A DNA stretch of 64,000 nucleotides from Fuerstiella sp041398845 (GTDB lineage: Bacteria > Planctomycetota > Planctomycetia > Planctomycetales > Planctomycetaceae): positions 186,001 to 250,000 of the forward strand of contig JAWKTZ010000010.1 of the NCBI GenBank assembly GCA_041398845.1, read 5' to 3'. Positions 25,696 to 35,166 of the stretch are shown piece after piece (the first letter of the stretch is position 1; the number at the start of each line of letters is the position of its first letter). The position numbers and the translations under genes were made by a program. The notes beneath the pieces were generated by a model. The model was given only the letters and a program-made list of their open reading frames with translations. It made no database searches and had not been told where the DNA came from.

Positions 25696-26967
25696 ATGTT
25701 CACACCCCGATTTCCTGCCTGTCTGACGACCGTTCTGCTGTTTATCGCCACAATTCACGCCGCAGACTGGCCTCAATGGCGCGGGCCTGACCGGGACGGT
25801 CGGTCGGCCGAAACCGGCCTGGACCTGGACTGGACGGATGGGGCTCCCAGACTGTTGTGGAAGCTCGAAGGGGTCGGCAGAGGCTACTCCAGTGTGGCGG
25901 TTGTCGACAACGTGATCTATACGACCGGCAACACGGACAACGGGCAGTGCGTGATTGCTCGCAAAGCCGCCGATGGATCGGAGATCTGGTCCACATCGCT
26001 GACGGACAGGGCTCCCAAACACGGGTATGATGGAGCTCGCTGCACGCCGTCCGTTACCGACAAGCACGTTTATGTTGTCACATCCGACGGACAGATTGCC
26101 TGTCTGAAACGCAGCGACGGGCGTGTGGTGTGGTCGAAGAAATTCGCAGACGAGTGGAACGGGAAGATGATGAGCGGCTGGGGATTTTCCGAATCACCGC
26201 TGGTCGATGGAGATCGAGTGATCTGTACGCCGGGCGGTGACAAAGCGCTGATTGTTGCTCTGAACCGTCTGACGGGTGAAGAAATCTGGAGCAGCCCTTC
26301 CTTTGATTCCGACAAAGGCAATGACGGCGCCGGCTATTCGTCGGTGGTAATCAGCAACGCCGGCGGAATCAAACAATACGTGACATTGACCGGTCACGGC
26401 GTCGTGAGTGTGGATGCGAAAGACGGATCGATTTTGTGGACATACGCCCGAGTGGCCAACGGCACCGCGAATATTCCCACACCTGTGGTGTTTGACGACT
26501 ACGTGTTCTGTTCGTCAGGCTACGGCACCGGTTCGGCCCTGTTGCATATCGTCAAAGAAGGTGACGGCCTGAAGGCCAGCGAGAAGTACTTTCTGGATGC
26601 GGGGACTCTGCAGAATCATCACGGCGGCATGATTCGTGACGGCGACTACATCTACTGCGGCCATGGACACAACGAAGGCTTTCCGACCTGTCTGAAGATC
26701 GATACCGGTGAAGTTGTCTGGGGCGGAAAACTTCGGGGGGCCGGCAAAAAGTCTGCCGCCGTCACCATGGTCGGTGACCACCTGCTGTTCCGCTACGAAT
26801 CGGGCGAACTGGCCTCCATTGTGGCCACTCCGGAAAGCTATCAGCTCAAAGGTTACTTCATGCCGGACTACCAGGAAGGCAAAAGCTGGGCTCATCCGGT
26901 TGTTGTGGACGGTCGTCTTTACCTGCGAGAACAGAACGTGCTGATGTGCTATGACATCACCCGGTGA
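25696..26967 (+). CDS. Secreted PQQ-like beta-propeller protein (423 aa)
   Basis: The ATG at 25696 gives a signal peptide (CLTTVLLFIATIHA) followed at once by DWPQWRGPDRDGRS, the usual opening of planctomycete PQQ_2 beta-propellers. Repeated blade motifs are GYSSVAVVDNVIYTTG, KHVYVVTSDGQIACL, GEEIWSSPSFDSD, KDGSILWTYARVANG and TGEVVWGGKLRG, about one per 45 residues. It is the outer-membrane-assembly-factor/quinoprotein fold but lacks evidence of enzymatic residues. It overlaps the next gene by one base (TGATG), so the two are translationally coupled. Confidence 0.85.
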   Translation: MFTPRFPACLTTVLLFIATIHAADWPQWRGPDRDGRSAETGLDLDWTDGAPRLLWKLEGVGRGYSSVAVVDNVIYTTGNTDNGQCVIARKAADGSEIWSTSLTDRAPKHGYDGARCTPSVTDKHVYVVTSDGQIACLKRSDGRVVWSKKFADEWNGKMMSGWGFSESPLVDGDRVICTPGGDKALIVALNRLTGEEIWSSPSFDSDKGNDGAGYSSVVISNAGGIKQYVTLTGHGVVSVDAKDGSILWTYARVANGTANIPTPVVFDDYVFCSSGYGTGSALLHIVKEGDGLKASEKYFLDAGTLQNHHGGMIRDGDYIYCGHGHNEGFPTCLKIDTGEVVWGGKLRGAGKKSAAVTMVGDHLLFRYESGELASIVATPESYQLKGYFMPDYQEGKSWAHPVVVDGRLYLREQNVLMCYDITR

Positions 26968-28148
26968 TGCTGATGAATTTCGATGTCATCGTTCTGGGAA
27001 CCGGAGGTGTCGGAAGTGCGGCCCTGTTTCATCTGGCGAAACAGGGCCTGCGTGTGCTCGGACTGGACCGCTTTCCACCAGGACATGATCGAGGCAGCTC
27101 GCACGGCGAATCACGAGTCATCCGCCGGTCCTACTTCGAACATCCTGATTACGTTCCGCTGCTGAACATGGCTTATGCTCTGTGGGATGATCTGAGCGAA
27201 CAATGCGGCAGGACGCTGCTGCATCGCACGGGAATTCTGTACTTCGGCGCTGCGGAGGGTCAGGTCGTGAACGGCATTCAGACCAGCGCAGCTCAGCACA
27301 ATCTGACCATCGAATGCCTGGACATTCAGGAAGCCGCAAACCGGTTTCCTGTCTTCACCGCACCGGAAAACACGACTGCGATTTTCGAACGTGATGCCGG
27401 ATATCTGCGAGTCGAAGATTGCGTGACGGCTCACGTGTCGCAGGCACTGCAACGGGGAGCTCAGCAGCGACATGGTGAAACTGTACTGAACTGGTCGGCG
27501 ACCGATGATGGGGTCACCGTGTTGACTCAGAACGGACGCTATGAAGCGGATCGACTGATTATCACGGCCGGAGCATGGACCAACGATCTGCTCACGGAAC
27601 TGAAGATTCCGCTGCGAGTGGTTCGCAAGCATCTGCACTGGCACGCCGTGACAGACGACCGTTGTCTCTCAGCGAACGGCTGTCCATGTTATTTTATGGA
27701 ATCGCAGGGCGGATATTTTTACGGCTGCCCGGCCATTGGTTCGGACGGATTCAAGATTGCCGAACACAGCGGAGGCGTGACTGTCCCGGACCCGCTCACC
27801 GATTTGACAACGCCGGACATTCACGACACAGCGCGTGTTGACACCTTTCGGTCCCGGCATCTGACTGGAGTTTCACCAACGCGGACACGACATCAGCGCT
27901 GCTTTTACACCATGACCCCGGACGAACATTTTGTTGTCGATCGTCATCCGCAATTCCGTTCGGTGGCGTTTGCGGCGGGTCTGTCCGGACACGGCTTCAA
28001 GTTTACGTCGGTTCTGGGAAGAATTCTGGCGGAACTCGTGACGACAACAGAACCGTGCTGCGAGATTGGTTTTTTCAGCCTGAACAGGTCAGCTCTGAAG
28101 GCATCGGATCACAGTGGACCAACCGGGAATCCACCGGCGGGAGCATGA
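26967..28148 (+). CDS. FAD-dependent sarcosine/N-methyltryptophan oxidase-like enzyme
   Basis: An amino-acid oxidase of the MSOX/MTOX group. The FAD-binding motif is VLGTGGVGSAALFHLAKQG; the family fingerprints RGSSHGESRVIRRSYFEH, AGYLRVEDCVTAH and AGLSGHGFKF are present. Cys312 in RCFYTMTPDEHF is at the place where covalent flavin attaches through cysteine in this family. The enzyme would oxidise an N-methyl amino acid, releasing formaldehyde and H2O2. The exact substrate is not predictable. Start at 26967 overlaps the upstream stop by one base. Its last 40 bases overlap the oppositely oriented HEAT gene. Confidence 0.88.
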   Translation: MLMNFDVIVLGTGGVGSAALFHLAKQGLRVLGLDRFPPGHDRGSSHGESRVIRRSYFEHPDYVPLLNMAYALWDDLSEQCGRTLLHRTGILYFGAAEGQVVNGIQTSAAQHNLTIECLDIQEAANRFPVFTAPENTTAIFERDAGYLRVEDCVTAHVSQALQRGAQQRHGETVLNWSATDDGVTVLTQNGRYEADRLIITAGAWTNDLLTELKIPLRVVRKHLHWHAVTDDRCLSANGCPCYFMESQGGYFYGCPAIGSDGFKIAEHSGGVTVPDPLTDLTTPDIHDTARVDTFRSRHLTGVSPTRTRHQRCFYTMTPDEHFVVDRHPQFRSVAFAAGLSGHGFKFTSVLGRILAELVTTTEPCCEIGFFSLNRSALKASDHSGPTGNPPAGA

Positions 28149-29914
28149 TTGGGTTCCAGGCTCGGCGGCTGTTCGGCGCCCAGAACCGGCAAAGCCCAGC
28201 GGACGGTTTCTCCCAGCATTGAGTGTTCACCGTAGGTTGCTCGAGCTCGCTGCAGGTCCGAAACCGCCGTTCGACCATCCATCCATGCGATGCTCAGGAC
28301 AGCCATGCGACGGACGATGAAGAATTCAGGCTGAAATGGATTGTCGTCAAAGATTCGTTCCAGCAGTTTCCCGATGAAAGTCGGATCGGGTTTGCCTTCG
28401 TTGATCTTTCCAAGTGCCCACAGTCCGGCGGCACGAGCTTCCGGGTCGCCAGCGTTTTTGGAAAACTGCTCTTCGCAAAGTGGCTGCAGAGACTTTGTCC
28501 GCAGCAATCCGGCGTGCTGGAACAGAAACACCAGTTGCAGATGATTGTATTCGGGAGGAAGACTGGAACCCGGCGGGCGGCCCATTTTATAGCGACGCAA
28601 TGTGACTTCGTTCACGGCTTCGGCAACCGATTGTTCCGGCATCAGATGCAGCAGCCATGCGGCCGTCACATAGACTTCCGGACGAACATGATCCAGCCAG
28701 GGCACACAATCTGCCTGCCATTCCCGATGCCGGAGTTCACCCAGCAGAATCAGTGACTGTTCAACCTGCTGCCATCCGCTGCTGGCGTCTCCGATCACAG
28801 CTCCGGCGTTTTTCAGAATTCCGGGACGAAGTTCCGACTGGCTGGTTGCCAGATCCTGAAGTGTCGTTCGAGCCGCATTGCGAACTCCAATGTGAACATC
28901 AGCCAGCAGAGAATGGACAGCATCACAGCGTTCGATTGTCGGCAGTGTCTGAACCAGCTTCGTGACGACGGTTCGCACATTCGCATCTGAGTGAACGAGT
29001 CCGCGATCCAGTTTCTCCAGCAGCCGATGCGGATCCCGGGCCAGCAGACTGCTCCATGCCTGCGAGGCCACAGCGTTGGCGGGATCATCGCACAACGTGG
29101 AAAGCAGAGTCAGCGCTGCGTCTGTCTGACTTTGTTCCAGCAGGGCACACGCAAGCAGTCGATCGGGAATGTCGCCCTGAGCATACGTTGTGGCTTCCCG
29201 GGTTGCTCGCGGTTCGTCCAGTGTGCTGACTGCTCGCGCAGCCGCATGGCGTTTGGCGTATTCCGTCGTTGAAGCCAGCACGTTCAGCAGTGGTTCCACA
29301 GCGGACGCGTCATTCAGTGCCACAAGCCCTTCGCTGGCGAGACGAACCAGAACGGTTGAAAAGTTATCCGGCTTCTGAACGCGACTCAACCATGTGGTTC
29401 GCAGTGCATCTCCACCCCACGCCACAAAGTCCGGTTCGATTCGCAGACACAGAGTTTCATATTGAGGAACACAAAGCTTTGCCACATCGCCGGCAAACTG
29501 AGCATCGCCGATAGCCGCCAGCGCCGACGCGCTGGCTTGCCTGACCCGCCGACTGTCCGACGACTTCAGTTGTTTCTGAAGCAGCCTGCCTGCGGCGGAA
29601 GCGTCGGAAAGCTTTTCCGTCGCCACTCGTTCGATCGATCGAATGGCATCCACCAGAATTTCGTTGTCCGGTGCCGTTTCCAGCAGCCGCAGGAAGAGCT
29701 CCATCCGGCCGTCGTCGAGATACAGGATGTCGTCAGGCAGCAGGAGTTCCGGTTCCAGATACATGCGTCGAGGCAGATCGGCAAATCGGGCAATCTCAGG
29801 CAGGTCGATGGTTCCGGCAAACTCCAGTTCCTGCTGGCCGGCAGCAATCGGCAGACTGATTGTCAGCAGGAGACTCGCAATACAAAACCGTACACACATT
29901 CGAATGACTCGCAT
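28109..29914 (-). CDS. Secreted HEAT-type repeat protein (601 aa)
   Basis: A signal peptide (CIASLLLTISLPIAAG) is followed by a 60-residue segment and a series of Ala/Leu-rich helical pairs of HEAT type, for example SDSRRVRQASASALAAIGDA and HAAARAVSTLDEPRATREAT. Repeats are more divergent than in the HEAT protein at 19941. There is no catalytic motif. It is the last gene of the sulfatase-ABC set, 37 bases after the permease, and its 3' end overlaps the convergent oxidase gene by 40 bases. Confidence 0.75.
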   Translation of the reverse strand: MRVIRMCVRFCIASLLLTISLPIAAGQQELEFAGTIDLPEIARFADLPRRMYLEPELLLPDDILYLDDGRMELFLRLLETAPDNEILVDAIRSIERVATEKLSDASAAGRLLQKQLKSSDSRRVRQASASALAAIGDAQFAGDVAKLCVPQYETLCLRIEPDFVAWGGDALRTTWLSRVQKPDNFSTVLVRLASEGLVALNDASAVEPLLNVLASTTEYAKRHAAARAVSTLDEPRATREATTYAQGDIPDRLLACALLEQSQTDAALTLLSTLCDDPANAVASQAWSSLLARDPHRLLEKLDRGLVHSDANVRTVVTKLVQTLPTIERCDAVHSLLADVHIGVRNAARTTLQDLATSQSELRPGILKNAGAVIGDASSGWQQVEQSLILLGELRHREWQADCVPWLDHVRPEVYVTAAWLLHLMPEQSVAEAVNEVTLRRYKMGRPPGSSLPPEYNHLQLVFLFQHAGLLRTKSLQPLCEEQFSKNAGDPEARAAGLWALGKINEGKPDPTFIGKLLERIFDDNPFQPEFFIVRRMAVLSIAWMDGRTAVSDLQRARATYGEHSMLGETVRWALPVLGAEQPPSLEPNHAPAGGFPVGPL

Positions 29915-29951
29915 GAATAATCGTCTCGGATTTTCTCAGCAGGCAGGTCCG

Positions 29952-31619
29952 TCAATCCGGTTCCCAGAGCCGCCATGTTCGCAGCGACAGAACCACCAGC
30001 AGTACGCCGCATAACATTCCGGAATTGACCCATGTGGCCCGCAGCAGTCCGTCGTAGGCCTGAAATCCCTCCACTTCCATCGCGTTCAACGCTCCCGCCA
30101 TCGCGTTCACCGACAGCGCGCGTTCCACCACGGCGTGACTGAACGGCGAATCCCGATTGAGCCAGACCAGCAGCGTTCCGCCATACAGCAATATCAACAG
30201 TGCATAGGCCACCGTTGTGGCAACGGCCGTCGAACGGAAGAAACTGCTCACCGTCGCGCTGACCAGCATGGCGACGGCGGCGGTGACCACCAGAGACAGA
30301 ATGACCTGAAGGACCTGCTGCTGAAGCACCGGCTTGATCACCATAATGATTCCGTACCCCGGCAACGAAGCACACAGCACCAGCAGCAGTGTCAGACTGA
30401 CGCTCAACAGCTTGCCAATCAGAACCCGATGAACTCCCAGAGGGGTTGTTCGCAGCATGTTCCAGCCGCCGCTTTCCACTTCGCCGGCAATCAGAGCACC
30501 GGACAGTCCAGGGGTCAGCACCAGCACCAGACCAACCTGAGCCACAATGATGATGCCGCCGACCCGTTCGACACCCCAGTCCAGAGTTCCCATCGTGGTG
30601 GCCAGAGTCAGCAGCAGCGACAGCACCGCACATCCCGCCACCATTCTCAGCAGCCAGTGCATCCGCCCGAACTGTCGACTGCGAAATTCCTTCACCATCA
30701 GAGGATTCAGATACCACGGGATTCCGGATTTGCGTTTCTGAGGGTCCACCAGATACATCAGTCGGCGAGCCGCTTTCTGGCTTGTTGAGCGGTCATCGGT
30801 GATGATTCCCTGATCTCGTGAACGGTCCATCAATGCGTAGTTCAGACGTTGAATGCAAAACACGCTGCCCAGCAAAATGACAACCAGAGCTGACTTCACA
30901 TACGCCGAAATCAGATCGTCCGATTCGAAGGCTCCCGTCCCTCCGGGTGATGCATCACCCACCAACTGGACCAGAGCAGGAACCGGCGACAGTTTGCGCA
31001 GTTGACTGGCTGCCGTCGCATAGATGCTGTCGCCGCCCTGCAGAAACAGATACGGGATGGTGAGAATGCCTACCAGAAGAAACGTGATTCCGTAAACCCA
31101 TCTCAGCCCCGATTCCGGAGTCCGGGCGATTGTGCCTACCAGCAGGCCCAGCACAATCAGTTCGACGCAGATGACTCCCAGCAACCCATACAATGCCAGC
31201 ACGTCACGAGTTGGCGAAAGTGCGCCCATGGCATAACAGCAGGCCATTGCCGGCATGGTCACAGTCAGGACAAGAGCCGAAAAGATGACCAGAGCCAGCA
31301 GTTTGCCCACAAAGATTTCTGCTCGTCGCAGAGGAGAATTCAGCAGCAGTTCCATTGTTCGCCGTCGCACTTCGCGAATGAGCCCGGTGGCCGGAAAGGC
31401 GGGCACGACGAACACAACCACAACAAACATCGAATACGCGAGGGCTCGAAACACGCTCCGGGCCTGAACTCCGCTCAGATCCGCCGTTGCGCTCGAAGGC
31501 CACTTCAGCAGCACTGCCGCCGAAAACGTCATCGCAATGATGACCAGCAGCAGCAGCGTGCGTCGACTGCGCAGCAGCGCAGGGAGTTCCCGGTTCAGAA
31601 TGGCAAGACTTCCAGTCAT
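29952..31619 (-). CDS. ABC-2-type transporter permease (555 aa)
   Basis: Two sets of hydrophobic helices, each of about six, separated by a cytoplasmic stretch (residues about 270-330). Segments such as LLLLVIIAMTFSAAVLL, AYSMFVVVVFVVPAFPATGL and the ERxL-like VRRRTMELLLNSPLRRAEIF, which matches ABC-2-type permeases where REVRRRT...LL marks the coupling helix, and FVGKLLALVIFSALVL appear. The duplicated layout suggests a fused double permease. It shares an ATGA overlap (31616-31619) with the ATPase gene upstream, so they form one transporter. Confidence 0.88.
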   Translation of the reverse strand: MTGSLAILNRELPALLRSRRTLLLLVIIAMTFSAAVLLKWPSSATADLSGVQARSVFRALAYSMFVVVVFVVPAFPATGLIREVRRRTMELLLNSPLRRAEIFVGKLLALVIFSALVLTVTMPAMACCYAMGALSPTRDVLALYGLLGVICVELIVLGLLVGTIARTPESGLRWVYGITFLLVGILTIPYLFLQGGDSIYATAASQLRKLSPVPALVQLVGDASPGGTGAFESDDLISAYVKSALVVILLGSVFCIQRLNYALMDRSRDQGIITDDRSTSQKAARRLMYLVDPQKRKSGIPWYLNPLMVKEFRSRQFGRMHWLLRMVAGCAVLSLLLTLATTMGTLDWGVERVGGIIIVAQVGLVLVLTPGLSGALIAGEVESGGWNMLRTTPLGVHRVLIGKLLSVSLTLLLVLCASLPGYGIIMVIKPVLQQQVLQVILSLVVTAAVAMLVSATVSSFFRSTAVATTVAYALLILLYGGTLLVWLNRDSPFSHAVVERALSVNAMAGALNAMEVEGFQAYDGLLRATWVNSGMLCGVLLVVLSLRTWRLWEPD

Positions 31620-32617
31620 GATGCCGCCTCCACCGTTGCCGGAACGGCTTCCGCTGTCACAGCGGCCTGCTGAGTCACGCTGATAAAGATCTCTTCAAGG
31701 TCACCCGCCACTTCACGAAACTGCGAAATCTGTTCGCCGCTGCCGATCAGTTGACACAACAAAGCCGACATCTGCTCATCCGTGCCTGCGGTTCGAAAAC
31801 GCACGACGGCTTCCGTTTCTGACGGCATCACTTCACAGTCGTCTTCGAGGGCCTTACGCACCTCATCAGCCACTGACGCCACTCGACCGGCATCCAGCAG
31901 CTCCACTTCCATGGTCCGTCGCTGAGAAAGCGTGCGACTGACGTCCTGCAGCGTCCCGAAGGCCTTCAGTTGTCCACCGGCCACAATGGCCACGCGGTCA
32001 CAGATGCGTGACAGTTCGGGAAGGATATGACTGGTGACAATCAGGGTGCGTCCTTCGTCGGCAAGCCTCAGCAGAATGTCCCGCATTTCGATTCTGGCCT
32101 GAGGATCCAGGCCGTTGGCGGGTTCGTCCAGAATCAGCACCTGCGGATCGTGCAGCAGGGTTCGAGCAATGCCGATGCGCTGCTGCATCCCGTGGCTCAG
32201 GCTTTCGACATAGCGGTCTTTCATCCATGTCGCGTTGGTAATCTCCAGGACTTCGGCAATCCGCATCTGCCGCGACTTTCGACCGATGCCGAACGCGGCC
32301 CCGAAAAAATCCAGGTACTCCGTGACTCGCATGTTGTCATACGACCCGAACTTGTCCGGCATGTAACCGACCAGCCGCCGCACCTTTCGAGCTTCCCGCA
32401 CACAATCGGCTCCGGCAATATGCGCCGTGCCGGATGTGGGGCGAGTCAACCCGACCAGAATGCGAATGGTGGTGGTCTTTCCGGCACCGTTCGGGCCAAT
32501 GAACCCCAGAATATTCCCTTTGTTCAATGTCAGATTCAGTTGATCCAGAGCGACGAAATCTCCGAACCGTTTGGTCAGATTCCGAATTTCAATGACCGGC
32601 TTGGCACCATTTTCCAC
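31616..32617 (-). CDS. ABC transporter ATP-binding protein
   Basis: A complete ABC ATPase: Walker A GPNGAGKTTT (41-50), Q-loop-like region near LVGYMPDKF, signature LSHGMQQ (140-146), Walker B LILDEPANGLDP (161-171), and an H-switch in TLIVTSHILPEL. After about residue 220 is a C-terminal extension of regulatory type. It pairs with the permease by the four-base ATGA overlap. The start is GTG at 32617 after an AGAAAGAC site. Exported or imported substrate is unknown; the CcmA/NatA/GldA-like subfamily serves exporters. Confidence 0.93.
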   Translation of the reverse strand: MENGAKPVIEIRNLTKRFGDFVALDQLNLTLNKGNILGFIGPNGAGKTTTIRILVGLTRPTSGTAHIAGADCVREARKVRRLVGYMPDKFGSYDNMRVTEYLDFFGAAFGIGRKSRQMRIAEVLEITNATWMKDRYVESLSHGMQQRIGIARTLLHDPQVLILDEPANGLDPQARIEMRDILLRLADEGRTLIVTSHILPELSRICDRVAIVAGGQLKAFGTLQDVSRTLSQRRTMEVELLDAGRVASVADEVRKALEDDCEVMPSETEAVVRFRTAGTDEQMSALLCQLIGSGEQISQFREVAGDLEEIFISVTQQAAVTAEAVPATVEAAS

Positions 32618-32641
32618 GTCGTTGTCTTTCTGAAGTGATTG

Positions 32642-35092
32642 CTAAGGCTCACGACGCTGGCCATCCAGCGTCAGCAGCATCCGTTCTATTTTCCAGTAGT
32701 CATCTCGAGTAATGTCGCTGTCTTCGTCTTCTGTCGTCTGCAGGTCACTCACATCCAGACGCACAAAAAATGCTCCGGACATCGCGATGTCCTGCAGATG
32801 CTGAGATTCCAGTCGCAGCGTGAACAGACCAGCCGGACTGTCCATCGTGCTCAACGCCGCAGCGTTATCACGAGCACCAGCGCTGACCTTCACCTGACGC
32901 GATCCGGCATGCAGTCGAATGGCGAGCGTACCGCCTGAGGCCGCGAACGGCTGACAGACCTGCGGAACGCTGAACTTCACCCACGTTGTCGATGCCATGT
33001 TTCGCGGTGCCCACGTTCGCTGGCGATTGTCAAACGCAGAACTCAATCCTCCCAGATCGTCGACGACCGTTCGATAAGGAAGCAGGACGGGGGGAATTGT
33101 GATATCGGTGTTGGCGGTCGGAGGCAGCAGCTCAACGTTCTGTGAAAGCAGCACGGAACCGGCCTGTCGAGTTGCTTCGTCACCGACTCTGATGGATGAC
33201 TGCTGCTGATCGATCCACGAAAACAACATCAGTTGATCCGGGTACGCCGAATTCTTTTTCTCAGTTTCAAACATCGCCCTGTATACGGCAGAGCGGCGTT
33301 TTTGTGTGTCTGACAGCAGTGTTCCCGTGACAAATTCTGAACCGGCAAGCACATTGTCCGGTGTTGAAACCAAAGTCCCGTCGGATGTCTGCCGCACGGC
33401 CATTCGATCGGCCGACGTTCCTGCAAGGACCAGGTCTGAACGGCCGGCCAGAGTAGGATCCCGAAACTGTCCGACAAGGCCTGTCTGATCAAATGTGAAC
33501 CAAACCTGTTCCGGTTCCGGCAGTCGCTGGACGGATCGAGCGGCATAGTCGCGAATGCCGGCATCCTGATGCAGCTTCTGCCAGCTCGATTCACCAACGT
33601 CGGTCCATACCAGACGCCGCTCACCGCGATCCTGATCGGGATTCACCGGAGTCAGCAGCGCATAGTCGCTCATGGTCACGTTCAGCGGGCCGGGCGAGGG
33701 CTGAAAGACGCTGGTCACACCATCGGCGGCCAGAGTTGTCTGACCGGCTGCCAGATTGGACACCTGTTGTTGAATGGCGGTCGGTGGAGCAACATTTCGC
33801 GATCGACCTCCAACCCAGACGGCAGGCAGAGCACACAAACACGCCAGCGCCGGAACACCCCATAACAGCGTCATGGCGCGATCGTTTCTTAGCAGAGTGA
33901 TTCCGCACAAAGATAACGCGACCGCAAATCCAAACATGACGCTTCCTGCAAAGAATCGCGACGGCACCTGGTAACCGATCGATCCGGCTGCGGCGGCTCC
34001 GAGCTGCTCACTGGAAACTCGTGGAACCGCTGCCGCAACGTCAAAGAGCCGATTCGAAATGTCCTGAGCCATCGGGAGGAACTGTCTTGTCGGCGTTCGT
34101 TCCAGAAAGACCTCGGGAGAAACCATCGTGAGCATGATCGTGCCGTCGCCGTAGGGAAGCTCGATCACAGCCGGCCAGCCGTCCACCGTCCAGCGAACCG
34201 TCCCCGCCTCCGCGATCACGCGCACCAGTCGCACCGGTTCATCAAATTCACGGCTGACTGTTGCCGGTGTGGGCTGACCGTCTCGCGGGCTGGCGACGAA
34301 GGTCATGGTGTTGGACGAAGTTTCGTCGATCTCGGTCAGTGGCAGCGTATCGCCCAGCAGCGCTGCGGCAGACGGCATTCCACACTGATCCAGCAGGACC
34401 CATGTGCGGCCGCCGCGTTGAGTCCACACGCGGACGGCATCGCAGGCTTCCGGAAACCGATGCAGAGTCTGCGATGTGATGACCAGTTGCTCCAGCGGTT
34501 CCAGAGCTTCAGGGTATCCGGCAAGCTGTTCTTCCTGGACTAACAACTCCATGGGGGCCAGTCCCGCCTTCTGACGCAGAATTTCCGCCAGTTCCCGCAA
34601 TGATTCCGCGTCGCGAGCAGTCTCGTCGTCCGACGACAACAAACCTCGATAACCCGCCGGTCGGCTGCTCAGATGTTCGGAATTTACGACGGCGAAACTC
34701 TGAGTTACCGTTTCGCCGTGAGTTCGTTTGATTGACGATTCGTCGTCCGGATCATCGAAAACCAGAAACTCAAATTCAAAAGACTTCGCCGGATCGTCCG
34801 GAATCTGCACCGGCCACTGACAGGACCTCGTCGTGCCGGCCGGAATGACCACTCGGCGACCATACTGCATGCCTCGACTGAATGCCGGAATGGCAACCGC
34901 CAGAACCTCGCGATCATGGTCTGTGCTATTGACCAGATTGGCTTTGACCAGACCCCAGTGGCCGCGCTGAAAACGCCCTGTGCCTCCGGCGCTCACTCGC
35001 ACCTGCACTCCCTGCCCCCGCCCGGACGGAACCAGAACGGAAGTCCACAGAAGGACGACAAACATTACAACACTGGCAGATCGATGGAACAT
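32642..35092 (-). CDS. Large extracytoplasmic/membrane protein of the ABC cluster (816 aa)
   Basis: The ATG at 35092 starts a signal peptide (VVMFVVLLWTSVLVPSGRG). A beta-rich domain follows (VRVSAGGTGRFQRGHWGLVK), then a Rossmann-like region (TWVLLDQCG, VIELPYGDGTIMLTMVSPEV), and near residue 395 two hydrophobic segments (VMFGFAVALSLCGITLL, LLWGVPALACLCALPAVWVG), then a long beta-rich C-terminal part. I do not recognise a named family. Position beside an ABC ATPase and a permease recalls GldG-like or DUF-type auxiliary proteins of ABC-2 systems, but this is weak. A GTG 4-base overlap start at 35170 is possible; I prefer the signal peptide start. Confidence 0.65.
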   Translation of the reverse strand: MFHRSASVVMFVVLLWTSVLVPSGRGQGVQVRVSAGGTGRFQRGHWGLVKANLVNSTDHDREVLAVAIPAFSRGMQYGRRVVIPAGTTRSCQWPVQIPDDPAKSFEFEFLVFDDPDDESSIKRTHGETVTQSFAVVNSEHLSSRPAGYRGLLSSDDETARDAESLRELAEILRQKAGLAPMELLVQEEQLAGYPEALEPLEQLVITSQTLHRFPEACDAVRVWTQRGGRTWVLLDQCGMPSAAALLGDTLPLTEIDETSSNTMTFVASPRDGQPTPATVSREFDEPVRLVRVIAEAGTVRWTVDGWPAVIELPYGDGTIMLTMVSPEVFLERTPTRQFLPMAQDISNRLFDVAAAVPRVSSEQLGAAAAGSIGYQVPSRFFAGSVMFGFAVALSLCGITLLRNDRAMTLLWGVPALACLCALPAVWVGGRSRNVAPPTAIQQQVSNLAAGQTTLAADGVTSVFQPSPGPLNVTMSDYALLTPVNPDQDRGERRLVWTDVGESSWQKLHQDAGIRDYAARSVQRLPEPEQVWFTFDQTGLVGQFRDPTLAGRSDLVLAGTSADRMAVRQTSDGTLVSTPDNVLAGSEFVTGTLLSDTQKRRSAVYRAMFETEKKNSAYPDQLMLFSWIDQQQSSIRVGDEATRQAGSVLLSQNVELLPPTANTDITIPPVLLPYRTVVDDLGGLSSAFDNRQRTWAPRNMASTTWVKFSVPQVCQPFAASGGTLAIRLHAGSRQVKVSAGARDNAAALSTMDSPAGLFTLRLESQHLQDIAMSGAFFVRLDVSDLQTTEDEDSDITRDDYWKIERMLLTLDGQRREP

Positions 35093-35166
35093 CCGAAAAC
35101 CAACAGAGCAGAAGAAACCGGACACACTGTCTGCGGATTTCACCGACAATCGGATCAGGAAACAAC

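Noticed and set aside
29433..29442. GGTTCGATTC, like a tRNA T-loop
   Set aside because: It lies inside a supported HEAT gene and no acceptor or anticodon stem can be built around it.
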